Part shown: positions 1 through 7,968 of the stretch, one piece after another | Numbering within the stretch: the first letter of the stretch is position 1 | Layout: every line of letters starts with the position of its first letter | IMG/VR virus record: IMGVR_UViG_3300032087_001633 | Location: 1-30,213 of that record | Source of the DNA: a virus | DNA length: 30,213 nucleotides | Direction: 5' to 3' (one strand) | The notes under the pieces: generated by a model | Told to the model about the DNA's origin: nothing | Databases searched by the model: none | What the model saw: only the letters and a program-made list of their open reading frames with translations | Program-made: the position numbers and the translations under genes

Positions 1-596
1 TCTGGATCAAAGGAGAAGTCAAAGGTTATGGGCTTTTGAGGCGTTACTGGGCAGGCCGTCATGAAGTCCACGAGGTCGTACTGGGTGTACTCCCCTTGGT
101 CTTCCGCTACTCTAGAAAGGTCAATCCTTCTGGGCTCGTTAACGTTGTCAGTAAAGTAAAGATATGTCTTCTCGTCACCCTCGACGGACTGGTCGGTGAG
201 GTGAACGACATCGCCCTTGACAAATCCATTTTGGTCAAAGTTGAAGTACGGGCTCAGGTAGACGGGTGACGTCTGATCATTATCGGCATCATAGATATAG
301 ACGCCCTCATAAGCCTTATTAGAAGCCCAAACAAATAAGTAGACTCGACGATACTTTTGATCCTCGACCTTACCTATAACTTTTCTCTGTATGTCTTGAG
401 GGATCCCCGTCTGAGTAGACGCGACAGCAGTATTCCCGTTGGCTGGCTTCAAGACTCCAGCATCACCTCCCTCGTCATTGCTAACTGTGTCTCCGCCCGT
501 CTGGACGTTCATGGCCTGGGACATCTCGTTTCCCTTGCGCAGGCGAGAGTCAACCGAGTTGTTCAGCTTTCTAGGAAACTTCTTTTCTATAGCCAT
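1..596 (-). CDS. Virion stabilisation/tail hub-type protein, 3' end outside window
   Basis: The frame is open from the ATG at 596 to the window edge (198 complete codons, no stop), so the C-terminus is missing. The N-terminus reads MAIEKKFPRKLNNSVDSRL, followed by a stretch around residues 75-165 with 'RRVYLFVWASN', 'VYIYD', 'FVKGDVVHL' and 'TYLYFTDNVNEPRRIDLSR'. This layout recalls the large beta-rich stabilisation or tail-hub proteins of Bacteroidota podophages, which begin with a similar MAIEKKFPRKLN-type sequence; that is from memory. The start overlaps the previous stop in TAATG, so it is translationally coupled to the connector-like gene. Function is inferred from context: it follows the connector genes of a head module. 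An ordinary uncharacterised structural protein remains possible. Confidence 0.8.
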   Translation of the reverse strand, partial: MAIEKKFPRKLNNSVDSRLRKGNEMSQAMNVQTGGDTVSNDEGGDAGVLKPANGNTAVASTQTGIPQDIQRKVIGKVEDQKYRRVYLFVWASNKAYEGVYIYDADNDQTSPVYLSPYFNFDQNGFVKGDVVHLTDQSVEGDEKTYLYFTDNVNEPRRIDLSRVAEDQGEYTQYDLVDFMTACPVTPQKPITFDFSFDP

Positions 597-1435
597 TAAT
601 GCTTAGGTGCTTGCTTAAAGTTCTTTCTAATCACCTTGAGTGCCTCCTCTTTTGTGAAGTTGCTCATTCTTGCATTTGCCTTTCTTCTCTCGTTGTAGTA
701 TTCAGATCTGGCTCTTGCCTTTTCGTTTGCTGGGACGGTTGACTTACGTTCAACCAGCTTGTAATACATATAAGCTCGGAGAGCCTCCTCAAGGTAGACA
801 TGCACAAGTGGGTTTGTCGATCTGGACTCGTCAGCAATGTACTCTATCACCACCTCGGAAAGACCGCTGCTAGTGTTGACTTCAATGCGTTGCTGGTCAA
901 GGTTGAGCCTGTACTCACCCTGAAGGTGCCCTCCACCGATTCCGTAAAGGCGGCCCAGGCTGTTGTTGTAGACGTAGTTTCTGAAAATGTAGGAGTCAAA
1001 CTCATTTGTGACCTCACTGCCGTCAGTGGTTACACCGCCCGTGGCGGATTTGCTGTCCTCTCTGTCCAGAATGATATTGTCATCAATGTTCAATGGACCC
1101 GCAGCTGAATCGGTTGTAGTGTTGCCTGTGCTGTATGCGCGAGAGTAGTTCAGGTTCTTGTTCTGGCCGAACACATAGAGAAGTCCATCATCGTCCACAA
1201 CCCCAATCTTGATGAGGTCAACAAAATCGTCTGGCAGGGCCACAGTGTCGTTAGCAGAGTTTATGCTGAGTTTCAGGGACTTAATTCTCTTTGACACGTC
1301 AAAACCAAGCTCCCTTATGCCCCTCAATGCAAAGTTGCGAATCGCAACATCAGAGGCATTGCTTGCATAATCGTCACCGTCAAGGGTGATGATGAAGTCA
1401 TCCAGGACCTGTCGAAGTGTGATGTACTGCATCAT
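596..1435 (-). CDS. Head-tail connector/adaptor-like protein
   Basis: 279 aa. The N-terminal region is helical ('LRQVLDDFIITLDGDDYASN', then 'IRNFALRGIRELGFDVSKR'). A beta-rich middle follows, containing 'LPDDFVDLIKIGVVDDDG', and then a helical C-terminus with 'EEALRAYMYYKLVERK' and many Lys/Arg. The helical-beta-helical plan with a 'LPDDF' turn is typical of phage adaptors that plug onto the portal after packaging (P22 gp4 / T7 gp11-type role). This is fold-level resemblance, not a searched match. Two ATG codons lie in tandem at 1435 and 1432. The upstream one overlaps the TGA of the preceding gene (ATGA), so it is preferred. It lies between another connector-like gene and the stabilisation-type gene. 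Confidence 0.72.
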   Translation of the reverse strand: MMQYITLRQVLDDFIITLDGDDYASNASDVAIRNFALRGIRELGFDVSKRIKSLKLSINSANDTVALPDDFVDLIKIGVVDDDGLLYVFGQNKNLNYSRAYSTGNTTTDSAAGPLNIDDNIILDREDSKSATGGVTTDGSEVTNEFDSYIFRNYVYNNSLGRLYGIGGGHLQGEYRLNLDQQRIEVNTSSGLSEVVIEYIADESRSTNPLVHVYLEEALRAYMYYKLVERKSTVPANEKARARSEYYNERRKANARMSNFTKEEALKVIRKNFKQAPKH

Positions 1436-2172
1436 TCTGCTGCGTCTTCTTGACTAGCAAAACCAGTCAGGTTAGGGTCTCTCAGTCTGATTCCCATCAT
1501 CTTGAGTATCTCGTTTGTGATCTCACCCTTATACCTTGCTGGGAGATCAAAGTTCCTGCACTCCATCGGGTCTGGAATGTAGTAGTCTCCGTTGTAAGAG
1601 TTAACGGTATAAGAAGGGGTAGCAAACAGGTCTAGGTCGCCAGAAAGAGGTTCTCGTGCAGCAGGATTCCTGTAGTAGCGCATTATAGCCCCACTAGCGC
1701 CACTTGGATACAATCTAATGGTCTCCCCCAAGAACGCCACTGGATGAGCCTCAGTGGGCCTAGAAATGAGGCTATTGAGGAGTCTGGCTACTTTTTCTGA
1801 ATCGTATTCAATCTCTATGGACTCGTTGTCAGGCGTTCTCATTGCGATCAGCCTGTTGAAGTCCTGGGGTTTGGCGAGGATAGCTACATCTTCGTCGGCC
1901 AGCACGTCACCCGTAGCGCCCTCCAGGGTGACCTCTCTTATGTACATAGAAAGATCTTCCTTGATGTTTTTCAAGTACGACTCGTCTCGACCCCCATCAA
2001 TTCCACCTCGCCTGAGCTGTTTTCCTTTAGTAATCTCAGAGAACATCTCGTTGTAAACATTCTGCTGTGCTATTCTTGCAAAAGTGTTAAATACTTCAGG
2101 CGTAATGAACCCTCGCTGCTCTTTGTTGGCAAGGTCTCTGACGTTATTATATACGCTTATTACGCTTATCAT
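1432..2172 (-). CDS. Virion connector-type structural protein
   Basis: 246 aa from the ATG at 2172 (MISVISVYNNVRDLANKEQ). The N-terminal third has 'QRGFITPEVFNTFARIAQQN' and 'VYNEMFSEITKGKQLRRGG', a pattern I recall from structural proteins of Bacteroidota and crAss-like phages. The rest is mixed beta, with 'FLGETIRLYPSGASGAIMRYYRNP' split over a predicted sheet. An in-frame TTG at 2187 would extend the protein by five residues, but that codon lies inside the TATATTTGC promoter element, so ATG 2172 is chosen. The gene starts a transcription unit, since a terminator and a promoter lie directly upstream. Probably a head completion or connector protein; exact role unknown. Confidence 0.75.
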   Translation of the reverse strand: MISVISVYNNVRDLANKEQRGFITPEVFNTFARIAQQNVYNEMFSEITKGKQLRRGGIDGGRDESYLKNIKEDLSMYIREVTLEGATGDVLADEDVAILAKPQDFNRLIAMRTPDNESIEIEYDSEKVARLLNSLISRPTEAHPVAFLGETIRLYPSGASGAIMRYYRNPAAREPLSGDLDLFATPSYTVNSYNGDYYIPDPMECRNFDLPARYKGEITNEILKMMGIRLRDPNLTGFASQEDAAE

Positions 2173-2176
2173 ATGG

Positions 2177-2184
2177 CAAATATA
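2177..2184 (-). promoter_or_regulatory. Bacteroidota-type -7 element (TATATTTG) for the connector operon
   Basis: On the minus strand the sequence reads TATATTTGCCATATG, with four bases between the element and the start codon. It matches TAnnTTTG, the -7 box of Bacteroidota housekeeping promoters. No TTG was found at the usual -33 distance, because a terminator stem occupies that place. If the box is used as in Bacteroides, the transcript would start about one base before the ATG, that is, almost leaderless. Confidence 0.6.
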
Positions 2185-2185
2185 C

Positions 2186-2217
2186 AAAAAGAAAGAGGGG
2201 CCTTTTGGCCCCCCTCT
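2186..2217 (-). terminator. Rho-independent terminator after the 277-aa gene
   Basis: On the minus strand an 11-bp stem (AGAGGGGGGCC / GGCCCCTCTTT, with two G-U pairs) closes a four-base AAAA loop and is followed by CTTTTTG. It lies just downstream of the stop codon at 2238. The T-tract runs directly into the promoter element at 2177-2184, so one unit ends and the next begins within about 45 bases. On the plus strand there is no T-tract after the stem. Confidence 0.8.
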
Positions 2218-2237
2218 CTATACTGCATTTGCGCCTG

Positions 2238-3071
2238 TCAAGCAAGTGCGGCGAGTCGATCGTTCAGGCTTGCGAGAACAACAGACCCCTTCTCGGTAAG
2301 ACAGAACCTAGTCATGGTCTCCATACAGTCCTGTCCAGTTGGATTGGCAATGATCAGATTGTTCGTGTCGTGCCAGTAGCAACCGTTATCTCTTATGGAA
2401 ATAATGCTGTACTGCTTGGCTTGATAAACTGCAGCCCGTGCCTTTACTACTGGGCTGTCAAAAGACTCGATAAGTTCCTGCGGCTTCTTCTTTGCAAGCT
2501 GGAGAAGATCGTATCTAATATCAGAGACAGGTCTATCAACGTTAACGCCATGGTACAGCGCAATGGGGAGTAGATCGTCGATAGGAGTGTCCCTAACAAG
2601 AGAAATAGCATCGTGAGAGCTAAACTCTGCCTGCATTTCTTTCTCCTTGTTCAAGGTTTCTTCTACCTTGTAGAACGCGCTGCCTCCATTAGCCTTGTTT
2701 TGAGGGTGCAGCTCCAAGAACTTCAAAAGGTTAGGCTGATCTTTTCTAACGAAAAGATTCTTCATTCTGAACACAATTGGCTGAGCTTTAGCTCCAGGAT
2801 ACTGCTCGTCAACCCAGATAGATGGGTCGTCAGGTATATATCTCATTCTCCGAAGCTGTCCAGTTTCTTTATCAGTAACGAGAGCGGTCCCTTTGAGCAT
2901 GTACATGATACCACCTTTAGGTGCAACAAAGCTGGCGTTTTCAACCGCCTTTTCTTTCCTAATAATAGGTGGCTTCTTTACTTCAACAGAGGGTGCTTTT
3001 GACTTTTCTTCAGCAGGCTTAGCTGCGGTGGACTTAGGGCGTCCAGGGGCCCGTTTTGTTTGTTGGGTCAT
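2238..3071 (-). CDS. Conserved phage structural-module protein
   Basis: 277 aa. Residues 1-45 are Lys/Pro/Ala-rich and include 'RAPGRPKS', an AT-hook-like GRP motif that could touch DNA. From about residue 50 the protein is globular, with 'GGIMYMLKGTALVTDKETG', 'YIPDDPSIWVDEQYPGAK', 'QPNLLKFLELHPQNKANGG' and 'DNGCYWHDTNNLIIA'. I recall similar proteins encoded after the capsid gene in crAss-like and other Bacteroidota phages, but I know no assigned function. It starts one base downstream of the preceding stop in an AT-rich, Shine-Dalgarno-free context (TTTAATTAATATG). The unit ends with a strong terminator. Confidence 0.75.
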   Translation of the reverse strand: MTQQTKRAPGRPKSTAAKPAEEKSKAPSVEVKKPPIIRKEKAVENASFVAPKGGIMYMLKGTALVTDKETGQLRRMRYIPDDPSIWVDEQYPGAKAQPIVFRMKNLFVRKDQPNLLKFLELHPQNKANGGSAFYKVEETLNKEKEMQAEFSSHDAISLVRDTPIDDLLPIALYHGVNVDRPVSDIRYDLLQLAKKKPQELIESFDSPVVKARAAVYQAKQYSIISIRDNGCYWHDTNNLIIANPTGQDCMETMTRFCLTEKGSVVLASLNDRLAALA

Positions 3072-3072
3072 A

Positions 3073-4284
3073 TTAATTAAAATTAGGGTTATATGCGTAT
3101 GTATCGTAGAGGTCCTTGGCTATGGATTGTGCGGCGTTGTATCCAACGTCACGCTTGATCATACCAAACCGAGGCAACCACCCCTTAAACAGGTAGCCGT
3201 TAGCTACACCGCCAAAGGATTCAATGCTTAGCGTCCCGTCAGTTCTTCCATTCCCACTTGTTACAGCAGGAATGACAGCTACGGCTTCGCCTTTGTAGTT
3301 GTGTACAAATACGTTGTAGTCTTTGTCTCTTCTTATTACAAAGACATAGCAGCTCTGGCCATCACGAGAGCTTATCTCAAGGTTGGGGTCTGGGAACCTG
3401 TAGCTCTTGGATCCGTCAGCTGTGTTGTCAGTTCTTACAGCAGCTGGGGAGCCAAGTATCCCATCATGAATAAGGCTTACAACGTTGAATCTACCATCGG
3501 TAAAACCAGAACACCCCGTTGGATTCCCGTACAATGGATATATGTTTGTGAAGGCTGGCATTCCAAACGCGCAATAGATGGTGTAATCTTTATCGTGCGT
3601 AGCAGCGTTGGCTATCCTGAAGTAGTTGCCAGCAGCCATGTTTGCTGAACTGGTGGCTATGTAAGACGTAGTTCCCGCCCCAGTAACGTTGGTGTTTGAT
3701 GCACCCTGATCAGTGGTGTCGTAATCCGTTCCGCCAGAAGCTGCTGTAGCATTTGCCCAAGTAGACTGGTGCTGACCGTCGAGAACCAAGTCAGTATGGT
3801 TATAGTCTATGAACGGAATGTTTGACTCAGCCAAGAAGTCGACCCCAGCTATAACGTGTTCGGCATGAGGAGTTGGGGCTTGGGTGACAATGTTGGTCGG
3901 GGTGGAGCTAACAATAGCTGCAACCTCGACATCCAAGTCGGTTTCTTTGAAGTTACTCTGCTTATCTACAGAGTCAAACCTCATGATGTTTTGTTTGCTA
4001 TCAGAAGAGATGAAATTCAGGATATTCTCCATGAGAGAGACCTCTTGTCCCTCTTTGACTGCGATCTCTACGCGAGTCTTAATGATGGAATCCTCACTGG
4101 CCACCTGAACCGAATCATAGGGACCCACGTTATCGAACCGCAGGGTCACCATGCCAAGCTTAGCCGTCATGAAGGAAAGCTTGTCTGCTGGGATTGAAAT
4201 CACAGCGATACCGCTCCCATCGTTAGATGAGCAACAAGACAGGAGCGAGATTTGCTCCCTCCGAAAGAGGAAGAATTTTTTCAT
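3073..4284 (-). CDS. Virion protein with C-terminal LamG/concanavalin-like region
   Basis: 403 aa. Residues 1-115 form a beta-rich N-terminal part ('GIAVISIPADKLSFM', 'EGQEVSLMENILNFI'). Residues 170-225 are Thr/Ser/Ala/Gly-rich. Residues 230-395 carry the strand pattern of a concanavalin-like jelly roll: 'KDYTIYCAFGMPAF', 'SCYVFVIRRDKDYNVFVHN', 'GYLFKGWLPRFGMI' and a final 'AQSIAKDLYDTY' helix, which is how LamG_3-type domains usually end. Such domains often bind glycans, so a capsid decoration or surface-binding role is plausible. It is the first gene after the capsid gene, beyond a terminator. The LamG-like call is by eye. Confidence 0.68.
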   Translation of the reverse strand: MKKFFLFRREQISLLSCCSSNDGSGIAVISIPADKLSFMTAKLGMVTLRFDNVGPYDSVQVASEDSIIKTRVEIAVKEGQEVSLMENILNFISSDSKQNIMRFDSVDKQSNFKETDLDVEVAAIVSSTPTNIVTQAPTPHAEHVIAGVDFLAESNIPFIDYNHTDLVLDGQHQSTWANATAASGGTDYDTTDQGASNTNVTGAGTTSYIATSSANMAAGNYFRIANAATHDKDYTIYCAFGMPAFTNIYPLYGNPTGCSGFTDGRFNVVSLIHDGILGSPAAVRTDNTADGSKSYRFPDPNLEISSRDGQSCYVFVIRRDKDYNVFVHNYKGEAVAVIPAVTSGNGRTDGTLSIESFGGVANGYLFKGWLPRFGMIKRDVGYNAAQSIAKDLYDTYAYNPNFN

Positions 4285-4302
4285 TGAGTTTAATTAAATA
4301 GT

Positions 4303-4331
4303 AAAAGGGGGAGAGGCCATTCCCCTCCCCC
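4303..4331 (-). terminator. Rho-independent terminator downstream of the major capsid gene
   Basis: On the minus strand the 10-bp stem GGGGGAGGGG / CCTCTCCCCC (one G-U pair) has an AATGG loop and is followed by TTTTAC. It lies 18 bases after the capsid stop codon and 19 bases before the next start. A strong terminator right after the capsid gene would separate abundant capsid transcript from the connector genes. Confidence 0.82.
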
Positions 4332-4348
4332 AGTTACCTTATGCGTTA

Positions 4349-5746
4349 TCAGCTCTTGATGACAACGTGCTGGTTAGCGGCACGAGTGATCAAGTTGATC
4401 TCAGAGCGGTAGTTGAACTCAGCAACGTCCTTGCTCAGCTGGTTGTGTCCGAGGACACCGCCACCGCGCACCCAGTGCTCCAGCTCGCGGCTGTAGCCAT
4501 TAACGCTCTTGTAGTTCATCTCCAAGGCGTGAGCCTTGCCTCCAGTCACGGGGTCTGCGACCTTGACCATCGGAACCATGGCCCCAACGTACTTGGCCTG
4601 AGCACCGAGCAGGGTCGGATCGTTCAGGAGCTTCCAGTCATGCTTGTGGAAGGTGTATCCACCACGGGTGAAGCTCTTAAATCCGAGCTGCACAGCCATG
4701 TCAGCGCTGTTGTTAAAAGCACCGAACTGAGCAGGAAGACCAGCCGTAAAGTTACCAGCAGTTCCAAGCGGACCAGCAGCCAGCATGTCGTCGATCTTCA
4801 GAGACTGAGCTCTGTTGACGTACATGGCGTACTCGTTAGGAGCGCCCTGCTTGTCAAATTCAACGATCAAAGCGTCCATATCCGTGAAGCCGTTGTTGGT
4901 GCTGTCGAACGGATCGGTAGTCACGATACCTCTGCTCTCAACGGCCTCGAAGTAACCCTCGGAGCCAGAGACTGGGGCGCCTGCAGCACCAATGGTAGTG
5001 GTTGCTCCGTCCATCTTCTGAGCGAAGAGAAGCATCATCTCTCTGCGGTCCATGAAGCGAGCGCGGGTCTCTTGCTCACCGTGGATGTACCAGCGGTAGT
5101 CACCACCACCGAGGTTGACCCAGCCGATGTTCGTGGCCTGAGAGCCATTCACCTGGTAGGTGTCCTTGATGATCATGTACGGGTTCTTCCGCAGGACGGG
5201 CTCCGTCTTGATGAAGTGGTCGGGGTGATCCGATCCCTGACCGTACATGTTGCCCAGGATAATGAACTGATCATTAGCTGCCCAATCGCTTGCGGCGGCG
5301 GTGCCGTCAAGAGTAACGAAGGCCGTGCCAGCGTCATTCGTGCAAATGAACCGCTCACCCGTAGATGCTCTCATAACGACATCTTGCTTGTGGACCACGA
5401 TGCCGTCCTTGGTGTTGTTGTAGCCAGTAGCGTCAGACACCTTGAGGCCGCCATCAAGTTCAATGGCGTTGGAAGTGGCGGTACCAACAGCACCAGCCTC
5501 GGCGACGAGGTGGCGACGATCCTCCTCCCAGTATTGAACATGGTCGGCGGCGCCTGCGCTGTTGACAGCTCCCGTGAGCTTGAGGAATCCAGTGATGCCT
5601 TGATCACCGTAGGTTTTGATCAGAAGGTCTCGGTTGTCGGGCTTATTGTACTCCAACAACTCGTCGATCGTCGTGTATTTCTCAGGGGTAGTAGTTACGT
5701 TACTACCCTGATTTTTCAGATTAAGGTCTGCTCCAGTTACGGACAT
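4349..5746 (-). CDS. Major capsid protein (probable)
   Basis: 465 aa. The call rests on position, size and composition: it follows a scaffold-like gene, has no membrane or catalytic motifs, is rich in Ala/Gly/Asp, and is followed by a strong terminator. An early helical segment reads 'TTIDELLEYNKPDNRDLLIK'; the middle contains 'RAEFMDRRE'-like charge patterns ('ETRARFMDRREMMLLFAQK'). The C-terminus has 'RSEINLITRAANQHVVIKS', a mixed strand pattern as in HK97-fold P-domains. Codon use is strikingly GC-rich: lines 4441-4620 contain 112 G+C in 180 bases, unlike the rest of the window. The start is preceded by AGGAAATT, one of the few Shine-Dalgarno-like leaders here. Coat subunit of the shell. 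Confidence 0.78.
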   Translation of the reverse strand: MSVTGADLNLKNQGSNVTTTPEKYTTIDELLEYNKPDNRDLLIKTYGDQGITGFLKLTGAVNSAGAADHVQYWEEDRRHLVAEAGAVGTATSNAIELDGGLKVSDATGYNNTKDGIVVHKQDVVMRASTGERFICTNDAGTAFVTLDGTAAASDWAANDQFIILGNMYGQGSDHPDHFIKTEPVLRKNPYMIIKDTYQVNGSQATNIGWVNLGGGDYRWYIHGEQETRARFMDRREMMLLFAQKMDGATTTIGAAGAPVSGSEGYFEAVESRGIVTTDPFDSTNNGFTDMDALIVEFDKQGAPNEYAMYVNRAQSLKIDDMLAAGPLGTAGNFTAGLPAQFGAFNNSADMAVQLGFKSFTRGGYTFHKHDWKLLNDPTLLGAQAKYVGAMVPMVKVADPVTGGKAHALEMNYKSVNGYSRELEHWVRGGGVLGHNQLSKDVAEFNYRSEINLITRAANQHVVIKS

Positions 5747-5758
5747 AATTTCCTAGTT

Positions 5759-6856
5759 TTAGATGTTAAAAGTCATTTTGTTGCCATCCCCAATGATTGA
5801 CCGAAGTTGTTCGGACAGAGGGTTGGCAGAAGGTTGAGTGCCCTGTTCGGGTGCCTTCGTCTGTACATTGGCAGCGTTCTGTACCACTCCTTTCTGACCA
5901 TCAGCAAGACCTTGCTTATAGACAGATGCGACAATATCGTCGATGTTGTCTATAACGGCCCTGTGAGAGGACAGCATATCGTAGTCCCAGTTTCCACGCT
6001 GGTCAACATACGGATCGAAGAACTCCTCAAGACGGGCGTTCTTATCTATAAGTTCTCCTTTGTAATCATCGGAGATACCATAGGTGAAGTTCTGACCATT
6101 ACCCAGGTCGAACTCCAACCCAGTAATTGCTTCTACTTCCGTTTGCATCGCGCTAATCCATTCGTCAGTAATAAACGTCTCAGGCTCCTGGGCGGTCGGC
6201 TCAGGTGCAGCATAACCGTCTCTAATCTGAGCGATTTTGTTGCGTGCCGCAGCCGCATCAGCCTTGAGCTGGATCTGCGAGATCTTGACCTCTTCTTCAC
6301 TAAATTTCTCAGGGTCGAGCTTATACCTAGAGGTCAGTAGGGTATTGAGCTCATCGACGTTGAGTTGCGGATACTGCTGTGCCATGTCAACACGAAGGGC
6401 CGTAACATCGTCCATGTTAGTCGGATCCATCTGCTGATAGGCAAACCAGTCCTCAGGGGCTCTACCAGTCTCAGACACGAACTTGGCAATCGCCTCAATC
6501 CGTTCGTCCATTTGGTAAATTCCGTCGTCCTCGCCGTCGTCTATAAGGTCGTCAAGAGAGTTTACTTCAATACCCAGCCTATCGCTCAGGTACTGAACAA
6601 CCGATTGCTCGACGTCTTCTTCTGTGTATTGGGGTTGCTCAGCCTGCTCTTCTTGAACGGGTTGAGTCGGTTCACTATCATCCTGCTGCATGCCCGCCAC
6701 CTCTTCGATGGGGGTCTGCTCTTGGATGGGTTCTGGGGTAGGCTCTGCAGCCTGCGGCTCACTTGTTTGCTCACCACCCAAATCATTTTGCATTGCATTT
6801 TGGAGCTCTTCAGTGCTATTGAAAAACTCCATCTTTTGGGGTTCCTGATCTTCCAT
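5759..6856 (-). CDS. Head scaffolding protein (probable)
   Basis: 365 aa. Residues 1-80 are strongly acidic and rich in Glu, Gln and Pro. They are followed by predicted helices ('EEDVEQSVVQYLSDRLG', 'RIEAIAKFVSETG', 'EVKISQIQLKADAAAARNK') and a C-terminal tail with 'NPLSEQLRSIIGDG'. An acidic, helical, Gln-rich protein directly upstream of the capsid gene is the usual signature of a scaffold that organises the procapsid through its C-terminus. The start follows TTAATTAAATAAAATG, with no Shine-Dalgarno. The capsid gene begins 12 bases after its stop. No protease motif was noticed, so scaffold removal would need another protein or exit through the portal. Confidence 0.75.
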   Translation of the reverse strand: MEDQEPQKMEFFNSTEELQNAMQNDLGGEQTSEPQAAEPTPEPIQEQTPIEEVAGMQQDDSEPTQPVQEEQAEQPQYTEEDVEQSVVQYLSDRLGIEVNSLDDLIDDGEDDGIYQMDERIEAIAKFVSETGRAPEDWFAYQQMDPTNMDDVTALRVDMAQQYPQLNVDELNTLLTSRYKLDPEKFSEEEVKISQIQLKADAAAARNKIAQIRDGYAAPEPTAQEPETFITDEWISAMQTEVEAITGLEFDLGNGQNFTYGISDDYKGELIDKNARLEEFFDPYVDQRGNWDYDMLSSHRAVIDNIDDIVASVYKQGLADGQKGVVQNAANVQTKAPEQGTQPSANPLSEQLRSIIGDGNKMTFNI

Positions 6857-6865
6857 TTTATTTAA

Positions 6866-7279
6866 TTAAGAGAGTGTATTGGCAGGGTCATCCTGACCGA
6901 AGACCGCGTATTCAATTAGCTGGTTGGTCTTCGTTCCATACGCCTTTATCGTCTGCGTATTCTCGACGGGGAAATAAGCGAACTCACTCCCAGGTATCTT
7001 GACAAGTGTAGGATCTCCAGTAGCGTCAGCAGCATAGAGATACATGTAGTTCTCTCTTTCTGAATCCATGTTTCTGACGTATACATACGCCAGGGTCTGC
7101 TTGTCACTAGCCTTATATACAGTAACACCCTGGTTGGTAGTTCCAGCCGTAGTGTCCGCAACCCTACCCCTGATAATAGTTCCGCTATCAGCTTCTGCAG
7201 AAGATCTAACGGTAATGCTGATCGGAGACGTCATGACGTCCGAGCTAGTGAGGCTAAGGTTTGCTGTTATTCTACCCAT
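6866..7279 (-). CDS. Small beta-rich virion protein, paralogue family member 2
   Basis: 137 aa (MGRITANLSLTSSDVM). The C-terminal half, 'AYVYVRNMDSERENYMYLYA' to 'EYAVFGQDDP', aligns by eye with the neighbouring 133-aa protein ('HKLYIKNTSTNPSEYFTV' to 'EFAVFYEA') and with the 143-aa protein at 29704-30135. Shared features are an N-terminal 'T.sLtlsssd' strand, a central '(V/I)(R/K)N.(D/S)' strand, then '(G)..F.(Y/I/F)P' and a terminal strand with 'V(E)..VF'. Probably a head or tail decoration protein. TAATG couples it to the gene before it; the scaffold follows nine bases later. Confidence 0.7.
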   Translation of the reverse strand: MGRITANLSLTSSDVMTSPISITVRSSAEADSGTIIRGRVADTTAGTTNQGVTVYKASDKQTLAYVYVRNMDSERENYMYLYAADATGDPTLVKIPGSEFAYFPVENTQTIKAYGTKTNQLIEYAVFGQDDPANTLS

Positions 7280-7680
7280 TAGGCTTCGTAGAAGACTGCA
7301 AATTCGACGGTCATGCCAGCGGCAGATGCGTCAATGTCAATGTCGTTCGACCCGTCATAGGGAATAAACATGAAGTCACCCGCGTAAAGCCTCCCAATAA
7401 CAACGTTAGTGGAGCCAATCTCAACCGTGAAGTATTCAGACGGGTTAGTACTTGTATTCTTGATGTAGAGCTTGTGAGCTCTGCTGTTGGTGTAGTCAGC
7501 AGAAGCGATAAGGTTCTCGTCAGTGACTGCAGTAGCAAACGTCTTTCTGGCAACACCCGTAAACTGATCCAGACCAGTCGTTACGCCAGCCTTGGAAAGG
7601 TTGGTCGTCGTGGTCAAGGCCAGGGCGTCACCAGTCAGGTCCGAGCTACTGAGCGTAAGGGATGCGGTAGTAGTTGCCAT
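7279..7680 (-). CDS. Small beta-rich virion protein, paralogue family member 1
   Basis: 133 aa (MATTTASLTLSSSDLTG). Thr/Ser/Ala-rich with regular beta strands: 'AHKLYIKNTSTNPSEYFTV', 'GRLYAGDFMFIPYDGSND', 'GMTVEFAVFYEA'. No signal peptide, membrane segment or catalytic motif. It begins the transcription unit that continues into the scaffold and capsid genes: a TATATTTGC promoter element lies 15-22 bases upstream of the ATG. Expression with the capsid genes suggests a structural protein, perhaps decoration or head-tail interface. It looks paralogous to the next gene and to the one at 29704-30135, implying duplication inside this genome. Confidence 0.72.
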   Translation of the reverse strand: MATTTASLTLSSSDLTGDALALTTTTNLSKAGVTTGLDQFTGVARKTFATAVTDENLIASADYTNSRAHKLYIKNTSTNPSEYFTVEIGSTNVVIGRLYAGDFMFIPYDGSNDIDIDASAAGMTVEFAVFYEA

Positions 7681-7694
7681 AGTGATGTTTTTTG

Positions 7695-7702
7695 CAAATA
7701 TA
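7695..7702 (-). promoter_or_regulatory. Promoter for the capsid-module operon
   Basis: The minus strand reads ATTATATATTTGCAAAAAAC, with the -7-like box TATATTTG. A TTG (in GAGATTGG) lies 17 bases upstream of the box, within the 17-23 range known for Flavobacterium promoters (TTG-N-TAnnTTTG). The ATG is 14 bases downstream of the box. This is the best formed promoter of the exact TATATTTGC set. Confidence 0.68.
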
Positions 7703-7707
7703 TAATG

Positions 7708-7968
7708 TTATTTTTTAACCAATCTCATGCCACACTTAGCCTTCTTCGGCTTCCAGCTGACCCTCTTGCTACTCTTTTTTCTGCGCTGTCCAGCAGAGGT
7801 GCATGCGCTTAGAGTCGGTCTGCATGCTGGGTATCCCGTGCCTCTCTTTTCGCCAGCAGACTTTCTGCCGCACGGAACAAACTTGCCCGCTCTTTTAGAG
7901 GCCTTGCAATCAACCCAACCTCTTCCTTGGTTTCGGTTAAACCATGTGCGCAGGCCCTCCTTCTTCAT
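7708..7968 (-). CDS. Small Cys/Lys-rich conserved viral protein
   Basis: 86 aa, very basic, with five cysteines: 'GRGWVDCKASK', 'FVPCGRKSAG', 'GYPACRPTLSAC', 'KKAKCGMRLVKK'. The order W-V-D-C ... P-C-G-R-K ... Y-P-x-C is a module I recall from short proteins of marine phages and large algal viruses (unknown-function families such as DUF5872; name not verified). The Cys spacing could bind zinc or form disulfides. The C-terminal 'KKAKCGMRLVKK' is almost repeated in the partial gene at the right window edge ('KKAKRGMRLKKGY'). The TAATG overlap with the previous gene supports the start. Function unknown. Confidence 0.72.
   Translation of the reverse strand: MKKEGLRTWFNRNQGRGWVDCKASKRAGKFVPCGRKSAGEKRGTGYPACRPTLSACTSAGQRRKKSSKRVSWKPKKAKCGMRLVKK

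Noticed and set aside
4367-5800. 477-codon plus-strand open frame opposite the capsid gene
   Set aside because: It is the mirror of the GC-rich, codon-biased capsid gene; its product is low in structure-like motifs, and the capsid frame has coupled neighbours, a terminator and structural logic.
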